Positions 42,419 to 51,221 of a stretch of 64,000 bases of DNA are shown here, piece after piece. Within the stretch, counting starts at the first letter, position 1. The number at the start of each line of letters is the position of its first letter. The stretch covers positions 5,518,001 to 5,582,000 of the forward strand of contig NZ_CP023689.1 of assembly GCF_008704715.1 (NCBI RefSeq). Reading direction: 5' to 3'. Under the pieces are notes generated by a model, which saw only the letters and a list, made by a program, of their open reading frames with translations, was not told where the DNA came from and ran no database searches. A program made the position numbers and the translations under genes. This stretch comes from Streptomyces chartreusis. GTDB taxonomy: Bacteria > Actinomycetota > Actinomycetes > Streptomycetales > Streptomycetaceae.

Positions 42419-42538
42419 GGGACCCCTTCCCCGGGTTCCGTCCTGTGAACGGCTCGCCCATGGTGGGTGCGGTGGCGAGGGCACGACAAGCGCACGTAAG
42501 GTCAACAGACAGTAAAATCGTTCGGCTTGGTGACCTAC

Positions 42539-42564
42539 GTTCATGAACATGAACAGCTATGAAC
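42539..42564 (-). promoter_or_regulatory. GTTCAT repeat cluster upstream of the symporter gene
   Basis: Read on the minus strand, GTTCAT occurs at 42564-42559, 42554-42549 and 42548-42543, and the last forms the palindrome GTTCATGAAC with its inverted partner. The surroundings are AT-richer than usual, with a TAAAAT stretch nearby. This is a candidate binding site for a regulator of the symporter. It loosely recalls PhoP-type GTTCA repeats, but the period is not 11. Confidence 0.4.
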
Positions 42565-42579
42565 GGTCGAAACCGTACC

Positions 42580-43365
42580 TCAGCGCATCAACTCCCCCGC
42601 ATTCACCAGCAGCGACTGCCCGGTGATCGCCCGCGCCAGATCCGACGCGAGGAAGACCGCCGCGTTGGCGACGTCGCCGTCCGTGGCCAGGTCCGGCAGC
42701 GCCATCCGCTCGGTCAGCCGCTTCAGTACGTCCTCCTCCGGCACCTGATCGGTGTGCGCGGTGAACTGGACGTACGCCTGCACCGGCGGCCCCCACATCC
42801 AGCCCGGCAGCACGGTGTTGACCCGGATGCGGTGCGGGCCCAGCTCCCGGGCGAGGGAGTACATGGCGCTGGTGAGCGCGCCCTTGGAGGCGGCGTAGGC
42901 GGCCTGGCGCACCTGGGACGGAGCGGCCACCGAGGACTGGGTGCCGATGAACACCACCGAGCCGCCGCACTCCTTCAGCGCCGGCAGGCAGGCCCGGGTC
43001 ATCCGCAGCGAGCCCAGCAGATTGACGTCGATCACCGACAGCCAGGTGGCGAAGTCGGCGTCCTGGAGACCGCCGAAGTAGGAGTCCCAGGCGGCGACAT
43101 GGACCACGCCGTCGATCCCGCCGAACCGCTCCCGGGCCAGCGCGGCCAGCGCCTCGCACTGGCCCTCGTCGGTGATGTCGGTCGCCCGGTACGCCGTGTG
43201 CGCCCCGTCGGGATCGATCTCGGCGGCGCTCTTCGCCAGGTTCGCCTCCGTGCGCGCCCCGAGCACGGCGTTCCCGCCGTCCCGTACGACGGCCGCCGCG
43301 ACCTGGTGGCCCAGTCCGGCTCCCACTCCCGAGACGACGACGGTCTTGCCGGTGAGCAGTGACAT
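42580..43365 (-). CDS. Short-chain dehydrogenase/reductase (SDR)
   Basis: This 261-residue classical SDR has the dinucleotide loop SGVGAGLGH (12-20), HVAAW at the N-N-A-G position (about 88-92, diverged), catalytic Ser in FIGTQSSVAAP and YAASK (about 157-161). The C-terminus LARAITGQSLLVNAGELM is typical. GARTE after the second strand favours NADP. It is divergent from the alpha/beta-barrel gene at 43459. The 93-base gap contains operator copy 7, so both should belong to the regulon defined by the palindrome. The substrate is probably a secondary alcohol or ketone in the same pathway. Confidence 0.88.
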   Translation of the reverse strand: MSLLTGKTVVVSGVGAGLGHQVAAAVVRDGGNAVLGARTEANLAKSAAEIDPDGAHTAYRATDITDEGQCEALAALARERFGGIDGVVHVAAWDSYFGGLQDADFATWLSVIDVNLLGSLRMTRACLPALKECGGSVVFIGTQSSVAAPSQVRQAAYAASKGALTSAMYSLARELGPHRIRVNTVLPGWMWGPPVQAYVQFTAHTDQVPEEDVLKRLTERMALPDLATDGDVANAAVFLASDLARAITGQSLLVNAGELMR

Positions 43366-43393
43366 CGAGACCTCCCTGACTCTGGCGCATTAT

Positions 43394-43408
43394 CTGACGG
43401 GGCGTCAG
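43394..43408. promoter_or_regulatory. Operator copy 7 (CTGACG-GGG-CGTCAG)
   Basis: A perfect dyad with 6-bp arms, 28 bases before the SDR ATG and 50 bases before the divergent gene at 43459. It lies 23-36 kb from the other copies, extending the proposed regulon across the window. Confidence 0.72.
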
Positions 43409-43458
43409 AGTATGGGCGTCCGAGGGAGGACGGAAGCCACCGGAAGGAAGGGAACGGC

Positions 43459-44298
43459 ATGAGCGAGGACACCCGCAGCGAGGTGTACGCCGAACTGGCC
43501 GCCGTCGGCCCGTACGGAGTCCGCCCCGGCCACGCCCTGATCACCATGGTCGAACCGCACCCGGGCCACGAGTACGCCTACAACCGCTGGTACGAGGACG
43601 ATCACTACTACGCCGGCGCGATGGCCATGCCCTGGATGTACGCGGGCCGCCGCTGGGTGGCCACGAGGGACCTCCAGCTGCTGCGCTACCCGGAGAAGTC
43701 GGCGATAGCCCAGCCCGTCACCGCCGGCTGCTACATCTCCACGTACTGGATCACCGCCGGCCGCTACGCCGACCACATGCGCTGGACCGTCGGCATCAAC
43801 AAGCGCCTGGGCCGCGACGCCCGTGTCTACCAGGACCGCACCCACGTCTTCACGGCGTTCCAGGACCACGAGGCGACGGTGTACCGCGACGGCGCGGCCG
43901 GCCCCCGCGACTTCCACGCCCTGGACCACCCCTACGCGGGCCTGGTCGTGCAGGTCGTCGACGCCGCCTCGCCCGAGCAGCGCGCCGAGCTGCTGGAGTG
44001 GCTGCGCACCCGGCACCTCCCCAAGCGCCTCGCGGGCTCCCCGGCCGCACTGGTGACGATCTTCCGGCCCACGCCACTGCCCCTCGACCGCATGTCGTAC
44101 GTCAAGCAGGTCGAGGGCGTCGACACCCGGCTGACCCTGCTGTGGTTCCTGGAGGCGGACCCGAGGCAGTGCTGGGAGCCCACCTTCACGGGCCTGGACA
44201 CGGCGGTGGAGGAGGCGGGCCTCGGGCGGGTGGAGCTGGTGGCGCCGTTCGTCCCTACGGTGCCGGGCACGGACCGGTACGTGGACCGGCTGCGCTGA
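43459..44298 (+). CDS. Tandem dimeric alpha/beta-barrel (EthD/ferredoxin-like) protein
   Basis: I know no named relative for this 279-residue protein. Its first half contains YAYNRWYEDDHYYAGAMAMPWMYAGRRWVA (about 36-65), which resembles the N-x-W-Y-x-x-x-H motif of EthD-like dimeric alpha/beta-barrel proteins. The second half has a matching ELLEWLRTRHLPKRLAGSPAALVTIFRP (about 180-207), so two such units may be fused. Proteins of this fold include small oxygenases, isomerases and dehydratases in catabolic clusters. It is controlled from the region with operator copy 7, divergent from the SDR gene. Catabolic role inferred from that site only. Confidence 0.65.
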   Translation: MSEDTRSEVYAELAAVGPYGVRPGHALITMVEPHPGHEYAYNRWYEDDHYYAGAMAMPWMYAGRRWVATRDLQLLRYPEKSAIAQPVTAGCYISTYWITAGRYADHMRWTVGINKRLGRDARVYQDRTHVFTAFQDHEATVYRDGAAGPRDFHALDHPYAGLVVQVVDAASPEQRAELLEWLRTRHLPKRLAGSPAALVTIFRPTPLPLDRMSYVKQVEGVDTRLTLLWFLEADPRQCWEPTFTGLDTAVEEAGLGRVELVAPFVPTVPGTDRYVDRLR

Positions 44299-44322
44299 CC
44301 GGACGCCTCCCGGCCGGCCCGG

Positions 44323-46179
44323 TCAGCGCAGCTCCTCCGGGCAGGGCGTGCCGCGCGGCACCGTGTAGGGCGCGGCCAGCCGGTAGGTGCCCGCCTTCGG
44401 GGCGACCAGGGTCGTCCACCGGTCGCCGAGGGCGTCCTCCGCCGTCTCCGTCAGACAGCCGTTGACGTTGTCGTACGTCTTCGGCTCGCCGTCGGGGCGG
44501 TCCTGGGACTCCTCGGTCTCCTTCGGCGGGTCGAGCTTCTTGCCGTCGGCGTCGACGATGCTCAGCCACGGCGAGTAGGGGATGCGGATCAGGACGCGGC
44601 CGGGCCTGCTCACCCGCATCGTCATCTCGCCCTGCTCGGCCCGCTCGACCACGGCGTTCGGCTCGGCGAGCGGCGCCGGGGCGGTCACCTGGAACAGCTG
44701 CCAGTTGGCGTCGCCCCACACCTGCTTCAGATACGGCATCCCGCGCTGCACCAGCTCCCGCTCGCGCTCCGCGCCCGAGGCGTCCGGCTCGTCCTTGGGC
44801 AGCACCACGAAGTGCACGGCCCAGCGCTGGAGCCACTCGCGGTAGTTCGCGGAGTTGAGGGTGTCGTCGTAGAAGAGCGGGTTGCGCTCCATGTCGGCCT
44901 GGCGGTTCCAGCCGCGGGCCAGGTTGACGTACGGCGCGAGCGCGGAGGCCTCCCGGTGGGAGCGGGCCGGGACCACCTCGACGCGGCCCTTCTCGGCGCC
45001 GACCTCCTGGAGCTCGTTGACCAGCGGCGCCAGCTCGCGCGCCCAGGACGCGGCCGGGGCGGCGTGGATGATGTCGTCGACCGTCTTGTAGCCGATCCAG
45101 CCGACGAAGGTGAGCAGGGCCAGTACGCCCGTGTACCACTTGCGCGAGCGGGGCACCGTGTACGGCAGCGCGGCCACCAGCGCCGTCCCGGCGAACAGCA
45201 TCGCCAGACGCGTGATGTTGGAGCCGATCTGCGAGCTGACGACCCAGACGAGCACGACCGAGAGGCCGTAGACCGCCGACACCAGCCGGACCGTCTTCCA
45301 GTCCTCGGGCACGATCACGAAGGTCACCACGGCGCACAGCAACGGCAGCAGCACCGACCCGATCACCATCGGCTGGGTGCCGGAGAAGGGGAACAGCCAG
45401 GCCGACACCGCGACCACCGCCGTCGGCGCGATGCCCAGCGCCCAGGCGCCCGGCCGCCGCTTCTGCAGGAACAGCGCCACCGCCACGAAGCCCACGAACA
45501 GCCCCGCGACCGGCGAGGCCATGGTGGCGAGCGCCGCCAGCGGGGCCGCGCACAGCGCCTTCGCCCAGCGTTTGTAGCGCCAGCGGTACGGCCAGCAGAA
45601 CACGACGGCGACCGCGCCCAGCGCGAACATCGTGCCAAGACCGAAGGTCACCCGCCCGGAGATCGCGTTGGCGATCAGCCCGAAGACCCCGGCGAACGCG
45701 GCCCACAGCGGATTGCGCACCGACCGGCTGCGCAGCAGCACCAGCGTCAGCAGGCCCGCCGTGATGGTCCCCGCGATCATCATCGTCGTACGGACGCCGA
45801 GGACCGACATCAGATACGGCGACACCACGCTGTAGGACACCGGGTGCATACCGCCGTACCAGGCCAGGTTGTAGGCCGAGTCCGGGTGCCGGCCGACGAA
45901 CTCGGCCCAGGCGTCCTGGGCGGCCAGATCGCCACCGCTGTTCGCGAACGTGAAGAACCAGATGATGTGGAGGAGCCCGGCCAGCGCCGTCATCGACAGC
46001 ACCGGGCGACGCAGCAGACGCTCACGCAGGGCGGCGACGGCGGCGGTCAGCCGCGACGGGGGTCTCTCCTCCGTACGGCTGTGGCCCTCTCCCGTGCGTG
46101 GCGCGGGTACGCGTATTCGCGGACCGGCTCCCCGTCCCGGATCGGCGTCGTCGGCGCGTGTCGGCTCCGCAGTGGCCAC
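44323..46179 (-). CDS. Large polytopic membrane protein with soluble C-terminus (GT-C-like; often annotated MFS)
   Basis: This 618-residue protein starts at GTG 46179 behind GGGGAG. After a 60-residue hydrophilic N-terminus come about eleven hydrophobic segments (about 62-360). A C-terminal domain of about 250 residues follows, rich in aromatic and charged residues and with two Cys near the end (NGCLTETAEDALGDRW, GTPCPEEL). The long first loop with AAQDAWAEFVGRHPDSAYNLAWYGGMHPVSYSVVSPYL (about 86-123) and the outer domain with YDDTLNSANYREWLQRWAVHFVVLP resemble GT-C-type glycosyltransferases more than MFS carriers. I could not assign a donor or acceptor. It is downstream of the carboxypeptidase gene, with a strong terminator between. 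Confidence 0.7.
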   Translation of the reverse strand: MATAEPTRADDADPGRGAGPRIRVPAPRTGEGHSRTEERPPSRLTAAVAALRERLLRRPVLSMTALAGLLHIIWFFTFANSGGDLAAQDAWAEFVGRHPDSAYNLAWYGGMHPVSYSVVSPYLMSVLGVRTTMMIAGTITAGLLTLVLLRSRSVRNPLWAAFAGVFGLIANAISGRVTFGLGTMFALGAVAVVFCWPYRWRYKRWAKALCAAPLAALATMASPVAGLFVGFVAVALFLQKRRPGAWALGIAPTAVVAVSAWLFPFSGTQPMVIGSVLLPLLCAVVTFVIVPEDWKTVRLVSAVYGLSVVLVWVVSSQIGSNITRLAMLFAGTALVAALPYTVPRSRKWYTGVLALLTFVGWIGYKTVDDIIHAAPAASWARELAPLVNELQEVGAEKGRVEVVPARSHREASALAPYVNLARGWNRQADMERNPLFYDDTLNSANYREWLQRWAVHFVVLPKDEPDASGAERERELVQRGMPYLKQVWGDANWQLFQVTAPAPLAEPNAVVERAEQGEMTMRVSRPGRVLIRIPYSPWLSIVDADGKKLDPPKETEESQDRPDGEPKTYDNVNGCLTETAEDALGDRWTTLVAPKAGTYRLAAPYTVPRGTPCPEELR

Positions 46180-46314
46180 GTCTGAGGCACTCCCCGTGCT
46201 GTCCCGTCTTCTGTTCCGGCCGCGTCCCGTTTCCCGCGTGTTGTCGGCCCGGACCTCGAAGGTTCTCCGGGCGCGTCTTGCGAGCGACGACCTGCCCGTT
46301 TCGTGACGCTAGCA

Positions 46315-46349
46315 CGCAGCCCGCCGACGAGCGCCGTCGGCGGGCTGCG
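46315..46349 (-). terminator. Strong hairpin terminator after the carboxypeptidase gene
   Basis: CGCAGCCCGCCGACG (46315-46329) pairs perfectly with CGTCGGCGGGCTGCG (46335-46349), 15 bp with a 5-base loop. It is the longest perfect stem I found in the window. It ends the leftward transcript that stops at 46376. Confidence 0.8.
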
Positions 46350-46375
46350 CGAGGGTCCCTTCGGATGCCCGAAGG

Positions 46376-48964
46376 TCAGGCGATACGGGTCAGCTTGTCC
46401 GTGAAGCCCGGCTCGGTCAGCTCCGTCCGGAGAGCGACCGGGATCTTGACGGCGCCGCTGCTGCCGTCGCCCACGGTGAGCGTGCCCACCTGGGTGCCGG
46501 CCTTCGCGGTGTGCGGCACCTCGTCGGGCGCGAAGGTCAGCTTCACCTGCAGGCCCGACCAGCCGACCGCCTTGACGTCCTTGGTGGCGACGACCGCGGT
46601 GCGACCGCCGAGACCGTCGTCGACGTACCCGACGACGTCGCCCTTCTTCAGGATCGTGGCCGACTCCAGCGCGCCCTGCGCGGCACGGATGAGCTTGTCG
46701 CCGCCGTCCAGCGCGGCGCTCAGGATGGTGTTCTCCGGACCGCCGGCGGGCTGGCGGACGACGGCGCCGACGATGGTGCGGGTCTCGCCGCCGACCTCCT
46801 TCTTCGCGGCGAACACGAGGTTGCCGAGGGCGGAGGTGGTGGTGCCGGTCTTGATGCCGACGACGTCGTTCTTGCCGACCAGCTGGTTCCAGTTGGAGTG
46901 GTTCGTCCCCTTGTAGTCGTCGTACGACATCATCGCGGCGACCTCACGGAAGGCGGGGAACTTCATCGCCGCCTTCGCCAGCTTCACCTGGTCCACCGCC
47001 GTGCTGACGGTGGTGTCGTTCAGGCCCGAGGGGTCGGTGTACGTCGTGTTCGTCATGCCGAGGTCCTCGGCGGCGGCGTTCATCTTCGCCACGAACGACT
47101 TCTCCGAACCGGCGTCCCAACGAGCCAGCAGCCGGGCCACGTTGTTCGCGGATGCGATCAGGATGCTCTCCAGCGCCTCGCGCTGGGTGATCTCGTCGCC
47201 GGCGGTGACGTTGACGGTCGACTCCTGGCCCGCGTTCGACTGGTCCTCGGCGAGCTGGTCGATCTTGATGTTCGGGCCCTTGTCGCCGCTCTTGAGGGGG
47301 CGGTCGCGCAGGACGAGGTACGCGGTCATGACCTTGGCGACACTGGCGATCGGCACGGGCTTCTGGTCGCCGGAGGAGCCGAAGGTGCCGATGCCGTCGA
47401 CGTCCAGCGCGGCCTGGCCGTCGGCGGGCCACGGGATGTCGATCTTGCTGCCGTCGAAGGTGAAGGTGTCCTTCGCGGTCAGCTCCAGGGTGGGCGCCGG
47501 GAGCGGGCGCACCGACTGGACGACCGCGAACACGATCGCGAGCAGGATGACCAGCGGCGTCCAGATCTTCACCCGCCGGATGGCCGTCCGCACCGCGGTG
47601 TCCGGCGGCGGCGGGGTGTTCGTCAGCTCGGCCAGCAGATCGAGCGGCGGCCTCGGCGGCAGCGGCTGCTGGGTGGTCCGCTCGGGACCGACCTGGGGGA
47701 CGGCGGTGGTGACGTCCGGGGCGGCGGGCGGCTTCGGCGCGTCCGGGGTGACCGGCGGCTTCGGGGCCTCCGGCCGGATGTCCGGCTTGAGCGCGACGAA
47801 CTTGCTGGTCCGCTCGGCGGGCGCCTCGGGCTTCGGCGCCCCGGGCTCGGGGGCGTCGGGCTTGGGGGCGTCGGGCCTGGGCGCCTTCAGCATGGTGGTC
47901 GGCTGATCGACGGAGGGCTTGGAGGGCCGTACGGCGAAGACGGCGGTCGGCTGATCGACGGCCTTGGCGGTGCCGCCGTCGCCCTCGCGCCGGTCGGAGC
48001 CAGCGGGCGCGTCACCCTTCGCGTCCTGGTCCTTGCCCGCGTCGGCCTTGGAGCCGGCCTCGGCGTCCTTGCCGGGAACGGCGTCCTCGGGGGCCTCGGC
48101 GGCGGTGCTCGCGGCGGCGGTCTTGCGGGGGTCCGCGGGGGCGGCGTCCTCGGGGGAGCCCCCGGAGGCGGCAGGAGCGTCCTTGTCGGCCCCCTCGGGC
48201 GCCTCGGCGGCCTCAGGAGCCTCGGACGCCTCAGCGGCCTCGGCGGGGCCGTCCTCGGCGGTCGTGGCGGCGTCGTCGGCGTCGGAAGCCGCTGCGGCGT
48301 CCGTCTCGACATCGCTGTCGGCACCCTCGGCGGTGTCGCCCGCGTCCGCCGTCGCGTCCTTGGCGTCGCCGTCCGAGGTGGCCACCCAGGCCGCGACCGC
48401 AGCCTTCAGCCGGTCGTCGCCCGACCCGGACCCGGCGTCACCGCCGGCCTCCGCCGGTACGGCGTCCTCGGGCTCCGCCGCGTCGGCGCGCTCGGCCTCG
48501 GCATCCGCGCCCTCGTCGCCGGAGGCATCCGCCTTCGCGTCCTCGGCGTCCTCGCCCTCGGCATCCGCCTGCTCGTCGTCCGCGTCGGCGTCCCCGGTGT
48601 CCGGGGTCCCCGTCTTCGCGCTCTCGGGGTCCGCGGCGTCGCCGCCCTTCGCCGTCGCGTCGTCAGCCGTCGGGTCCTCGGAGTCCTCGGCGCCATCGGA
48701 CTTCTCCGCGCCCTCGGACTCCAGCTCGGCCCGTACCGCCTCCAGTTCGCGGCGGGACAGCACCCGCGTCGCCGTGTCCACGCCGCCGCGGGATGCCGGC
48801 TTCCGCGCGGACGCGGACTCCCGGGCAACCGCGAGGCGCGGGTCGCGCTTCTCCGCGCCGCCCTCGGGTTCGGGCCTGGATTCGGGAACCGGAATCGCGC
48901 TCCCCGACGTCGGTTCTGCCGACGACTCGCGCTGCTTCGACCTGTCGGGGGACTCGCCCGCCAC
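46376..48964 (-). CDS. D-alanyl-D-alanine carboxypeptidase with very long acidic cytoplasmic N-terminus
   Basis: The product has 862 residues from GTG 48964, with GGAGGAGG 5 bases upstream. An in-frame ATG at 48979 overlaps that site. Residues 1 to about 460 are low-complexity, rich in Ala, Asp, Glu and Pro, with APKPDAPEPGAPKPEAP-type repeats. One membrane segment (467-485) follows. The external part is a penicillin-binding S11 peptidase: S541-V-A-K, an S-A-N motif in LIASANNVARLLARW and K705-T-G. It trims the terminal D-Ala from peptidoglycan stem peptides. Typical DacA proteins are about 400 residues, so the cytoplasmic half is an addition found in Streptomyces. Its role is unknown. Confidence 0.9.
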   Translation of the reverse strand: MAGESPDRSKQRESSAEPTSGSAIPVPESRPEPEGGAEKRDPRLAVARESASARKPASRGGVDTATRVLSRRELEAVRAELESEGAEKSDGAEDSEDPTADDATAKGGDAADPESAKTGTPDTGDADADDEQADAEGEDAEDAKADASGDEGADAEAERADAAEPEDAVPAEAGGDAGSGSGDDRLKAAVAAWVATSDGDAKDATADAGDTAEGADSDVETDAAAASDADDAATTAEDGPAEAAEASEAPEAAEAPEGADKDAPAASGGSPEDAAPADPRKTAAASTAAEAPEDAVPGKDAEAGSKADAGKDQDAKGDAPAGSDRREGDGGTAKAVDQPTAVFAVRPSKPSVDQPTTMLKAPRPDAPKPDAPEPGAPKPEAPAERTSKFVALKPDIRPEAPKPPVTPDAPKPPAAPDVTTAVPQVGPERTTQQPLPPRPPLDLLAELTNTPPPPDTAVRTAIRRVKIWTPLVILLAIVFAVVQSVRPLPAPTLELTAKDTFTFDGSKIDIPWPADGQAALDVDGIGTFGSSGDQKPVPIASVAKVMTAYLVLRDRPLKSGDKGPNIKIDQLAEDQSNAGQESTVNVTAGDEITQREALESILIASANNVARLLARWDAGSEKSFVAKMNAAAEDLGMTNTTYTDPSGLNDTTVSTAVDQVKLAKAAMKFPAFREVAAMMSYDDYKGTNHSNWNQLVGKNDVVGIKTGTTTSALGNLVFAAKKEVGGETRTIVGAVVRQPAGGPENTILSAALDGGDKLIRAAQGALESATILKKGDVVGYVDDGLGGRTAVVATKDVKAVGWSGLQVKLTFAPDEVPHTAKAGTQVGTLTVGDGSSGAVKIPVALRTELTEPGFTDKLTRIA

Positions 48965-49217
48965 CGATGCCTCCTCCATGTGCCGCCGCACGCCCTCCGT
49001 GCGTCTGCCGTACCGTGAGCCGTCGCCCGGACACTGTGACCGTAGCGACCCCCGTGCCGCTGCCCGAACCATGTACCAGTGTCCTGTGCGCGGCCCCCCA
49101 CTGACGCGGTAGACGAGAACGACATACCTACCGGTTCCCTTACAAACAGGTCACGCACCCTCGACAGACCAATGTGAGAGGGGTCACCCTGTCTTTCATC
49201 CACGCGGGGAGGCATGG

Positions 49218-49976
49218 ATGGGCAGGAGCCGCAGAACAATTCCGGAGGAGCTTCTGCTGCTGGCGCTGGACCCGACCACGGGTACCACCGCACAGCCGCA
49301 GTCGCTCGACCTCGGTCTGGCCGGAGCACAGCTAGTGGAGCTGGCGCTGGCCGGACGGATAGCCCCAGACGGGGATCGTATCGCCGTGGTGGCACCACGG
49401 CCGACAGGAGATCCAACACTGGACTGTGCGTTGGAGTTGCTGCGAAGGCGTGGCGCTCCCGTGCGTGCCGTCCACTGGATCGGCGGGCCCCGGCTGGGGC
49501 TGCGCCAGACCTATCTCTCGCATCTGGAGAGGTGCGGCATGGTCGCCGCCGTACCAGGACAGATGTGCGGAGTGCTGCCGACGACTCGCTATCAAGCGAC
49601 GGACAACGACATCAGCCGGGAGATCAGGGCCCGGCTGGATTCCGCGATCCGCACCGGCGTACCGCCGGACCCGCGGACCGCGGCGCTCGCCGCCCTGGCG
49701 CACGCGGTCGGCCTCGGCAAGCACCTGTACCCGGGCAACGAGGGGCGATCCTCTCGATCCCGGCTCAGGGACCTGATCAGGCACGACCCCATGGGCGGTC
49801 TCGTCGCGCACGCGGTGATGGACGTCCAGAACGGCGCGGCGGCACAGCCGCGTCGCAACCCGGCTGCCCCGGCCGGCCGGCAGGCCGCACCCGGAGGCAG
49901 GGCCGCGGCGGAACCCGCTCGTGGCGTTCCGGTGCAGCCGCGCCGCGGATCCATGGCGCGTGTCGTGGCCCACTGA
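49218..49976 (+). CDS. GPP34 (GOLPH3/Vps74-like) family protein
   Basis: This 252-residue mostly helical protein opens with IPEELLLLALDPTTG (about 8-22) and continues with LGLAGAQLVELALAGRI and a later TPRTAALAALAHAVGLGKHLYPGN-like segment (about 152-175). These are the marks of bacterial GPP34 proteins, relatives of eukaryotic GOLPH3. The eukaryotic proteins bind phosphoinositide lipids and Golgi glycosyltransferases. Bacterial copies have no settled role, though several sit in sporulation or envelope contexts. The C-terminal 45 residues are Arg/Pro/Ala-rich. The start ATG follows GGGGAGG by 5 bases. Confidence 0.85.
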   Translation: MGRSRRTIPEELLLLALDPTTGTTAQPQSLDLGLAGAQLVELALAGRIAPDGDRIAVVAPRPTGDPTLDCALELLRRRGAPVRAVHWIGGPRLGLRQTYLSHLERCGMVAAVPGQMCGVLPTTRYQATDNDISREIRARLDSAIRTGVPPDPRTAALAALAHAVGLGKHLYPGNEGRSSRSRLRDLIRHDPMGGLVAHAVMDVQNGAAAQPRRNPAAPAGRQAAPGGRAAAEPARGVPVQPRRGSMARVVAH

Positions 49977-50363
49977 GCCGCAGTCCCACGACCCGCATCA
50001 CCGGATCCGGCGCACGCACCGCCTGATCCAGCACGTGCACCACCCGTTCCACCCGCACCACAGGCACGACCCGTACACCACGCACGCGAAGTGCAGCGCC
50101 GCACCGCAGTCCCCAGGACCGGTTCGGGAGCCGCCGGCCCGCGCGGGGCGACGGGACCGTACGTCCGCACATCCGCACCTCCGGATGGCGGACCACGGTC
50201 CCGCCGCCCCGCGCGGCCGCATGTGCGGGGATCCTGGCGAACTGGCGTGTATCCAGCGCATATCCACCGTTTCCCAGCGGTAGTAAGCACCTTGGTGGCA
50301 GTCTGCTCAACAGCAGATACACAAAGTGGTAATTACAGGCAGGCAGCCGGAGGTGCACGTCCC
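49977..50363. promoter_or_regulatory. Intergenic region upstream of the XRE gene, with inverted repeat TCTGCT-CAAC-AGCAGA
   Basis: These 387 bases have no credible gene. The last 80 bases are AT-richer and hold a perfect 6-bp inverted repeat at 50302-50317 and the word TGGTAATT at 50327. TGGTAATT and CTCAACA recur before the DUF397 gene (51429-51445), so a shared regulator is possible. Confidence 0.5.
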
Positions 50364-51221
50364 GTGGCGTCCAATGTCAATCCCACCGTCAGGCGACGCC
50401 GGCTGGGCCAGGAGCTGCGCCGGCTCCGCGAGCTCAAGGGCATGACGGCCGAGGAAGTCGCCGAGCGGCTGCTGGTGTCGCAGTCGAAGATCAGCCGGCT
50501 GGAGAACGGGCGGCGCAGTATCAGCCAGCGCGACGTCCGCGACCTGTGCGGGGTCTACGAGGTGGAGGACCACCGGATCGTGGACTCGCTGATGCAGATG
50601 GCCAAGGATTCGCGCCAGCAAGGGTGGTGGCACTCCTTCGGCGACATTCCCTACAGCGTCTACATCGGCCTGGAGACGGACGCCGCGAGCCTGCGCGTGT
50701 ACGACCCGCAGGTCGTCCCGGGGCTGTTGCAGACCAAGCAGTACGCCGAGGCACTGATCGCCGGGGCGCTGCCGGAGACGGCGCAGGCGGAGATCGAGAA
50801 GCGGGTCCAGGTGCGCATGCGCCGACAGGAACGAATCTCCACCGAGGAGAACCCGCTGCGGCTGTGGACCGTCCTGGACGAGGCCGCCCTGCGCCGCGTG
50901 GTCGGCAACCGCTCGCTGATGCGGGACCAGTTGGAGCAGCTCGTCGAGCAGAGCCAGCTGCCGCACGTCACCGTGCAGGTCATCCCCTTCGACATGGGAG
51001 CGCACCCGGGCCTCAACGGGCAGTACGCCATCCTGGAGTTCCCGGACGCGGCCGACTCCAGCGTCGTCTACATCGAGGGCGTCACCAGCGACCTGTACCT
51101 GGAGAAGGCGAACGACGTCCAGAAGTACAGCGTGATGTACGAGCACCTGCGGGCGCAGGCCCTGAACGTGGACCAGTCACGGCAGTTCATCGCGGACATC
51201 GCCAAGGAGTACGCGCGCTGA
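50364..51221 (+). CDS. XRE-family regulator (helix-turn-helix plus DUF5753), partner of DUF397 protein
   Basis: This 285-residue protein has an N-terminal helix-turn-helix (about 10-66: LGQELRRLRELKGMTAEEVAERLLVSQSKISRLENGRRSISQRDVRDLCGVY). A C-terminal DUF5753 domain (about 95-275) includes YDPQVVPGLLQTKQYAEALI and VQVIPFDMGAHPGLNGQYAILEFP. GTG 50364 follows GGAGG. XRE/DUF397 pairs are abundant in Streptomyces. The Scr1-Scr2 pair of S. coelicolor, which I recall as a positive regulator of antibiotic production, lies in a similar chromosomal neighbourhood, so this may be the orthologue, but that rests on memory of gene order. The DUF397 gene follows 234 bases downstream. Confidence 0.88.
   Translation: MASNVNPTVRRRRLGQELRRLRELKGMTAEEVAERLLVSQSKISRLENGRRSISQRDVRDLCGVYEVEDHRIVDSLMQMAKDSRQQGWWHSFGDIPYSVYIGLETDAASLRVYDPQVVPGLLQTKQYAEALIAGALPETAQAEIEKRVQVRMRRQERISTEENPLRLWTVLDEAALRRVVGNRSLMRDQLEQLVEQSQLPHVTVQVIPFDMGAHPGLNGQYAILEFPDAADSSVVYIEGVTSDLYLEKANDVQKYSVMYEHLRAQALNVDQSRQFIADIAKEYAR

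Noticed and set aside
46511..49018. An 835-codon open frame antisense to the carboxypeptidase
   Set aside because: The product is almost entirely Gly/Arg/Val repeats mirroring the acidic repeats of the true gene.
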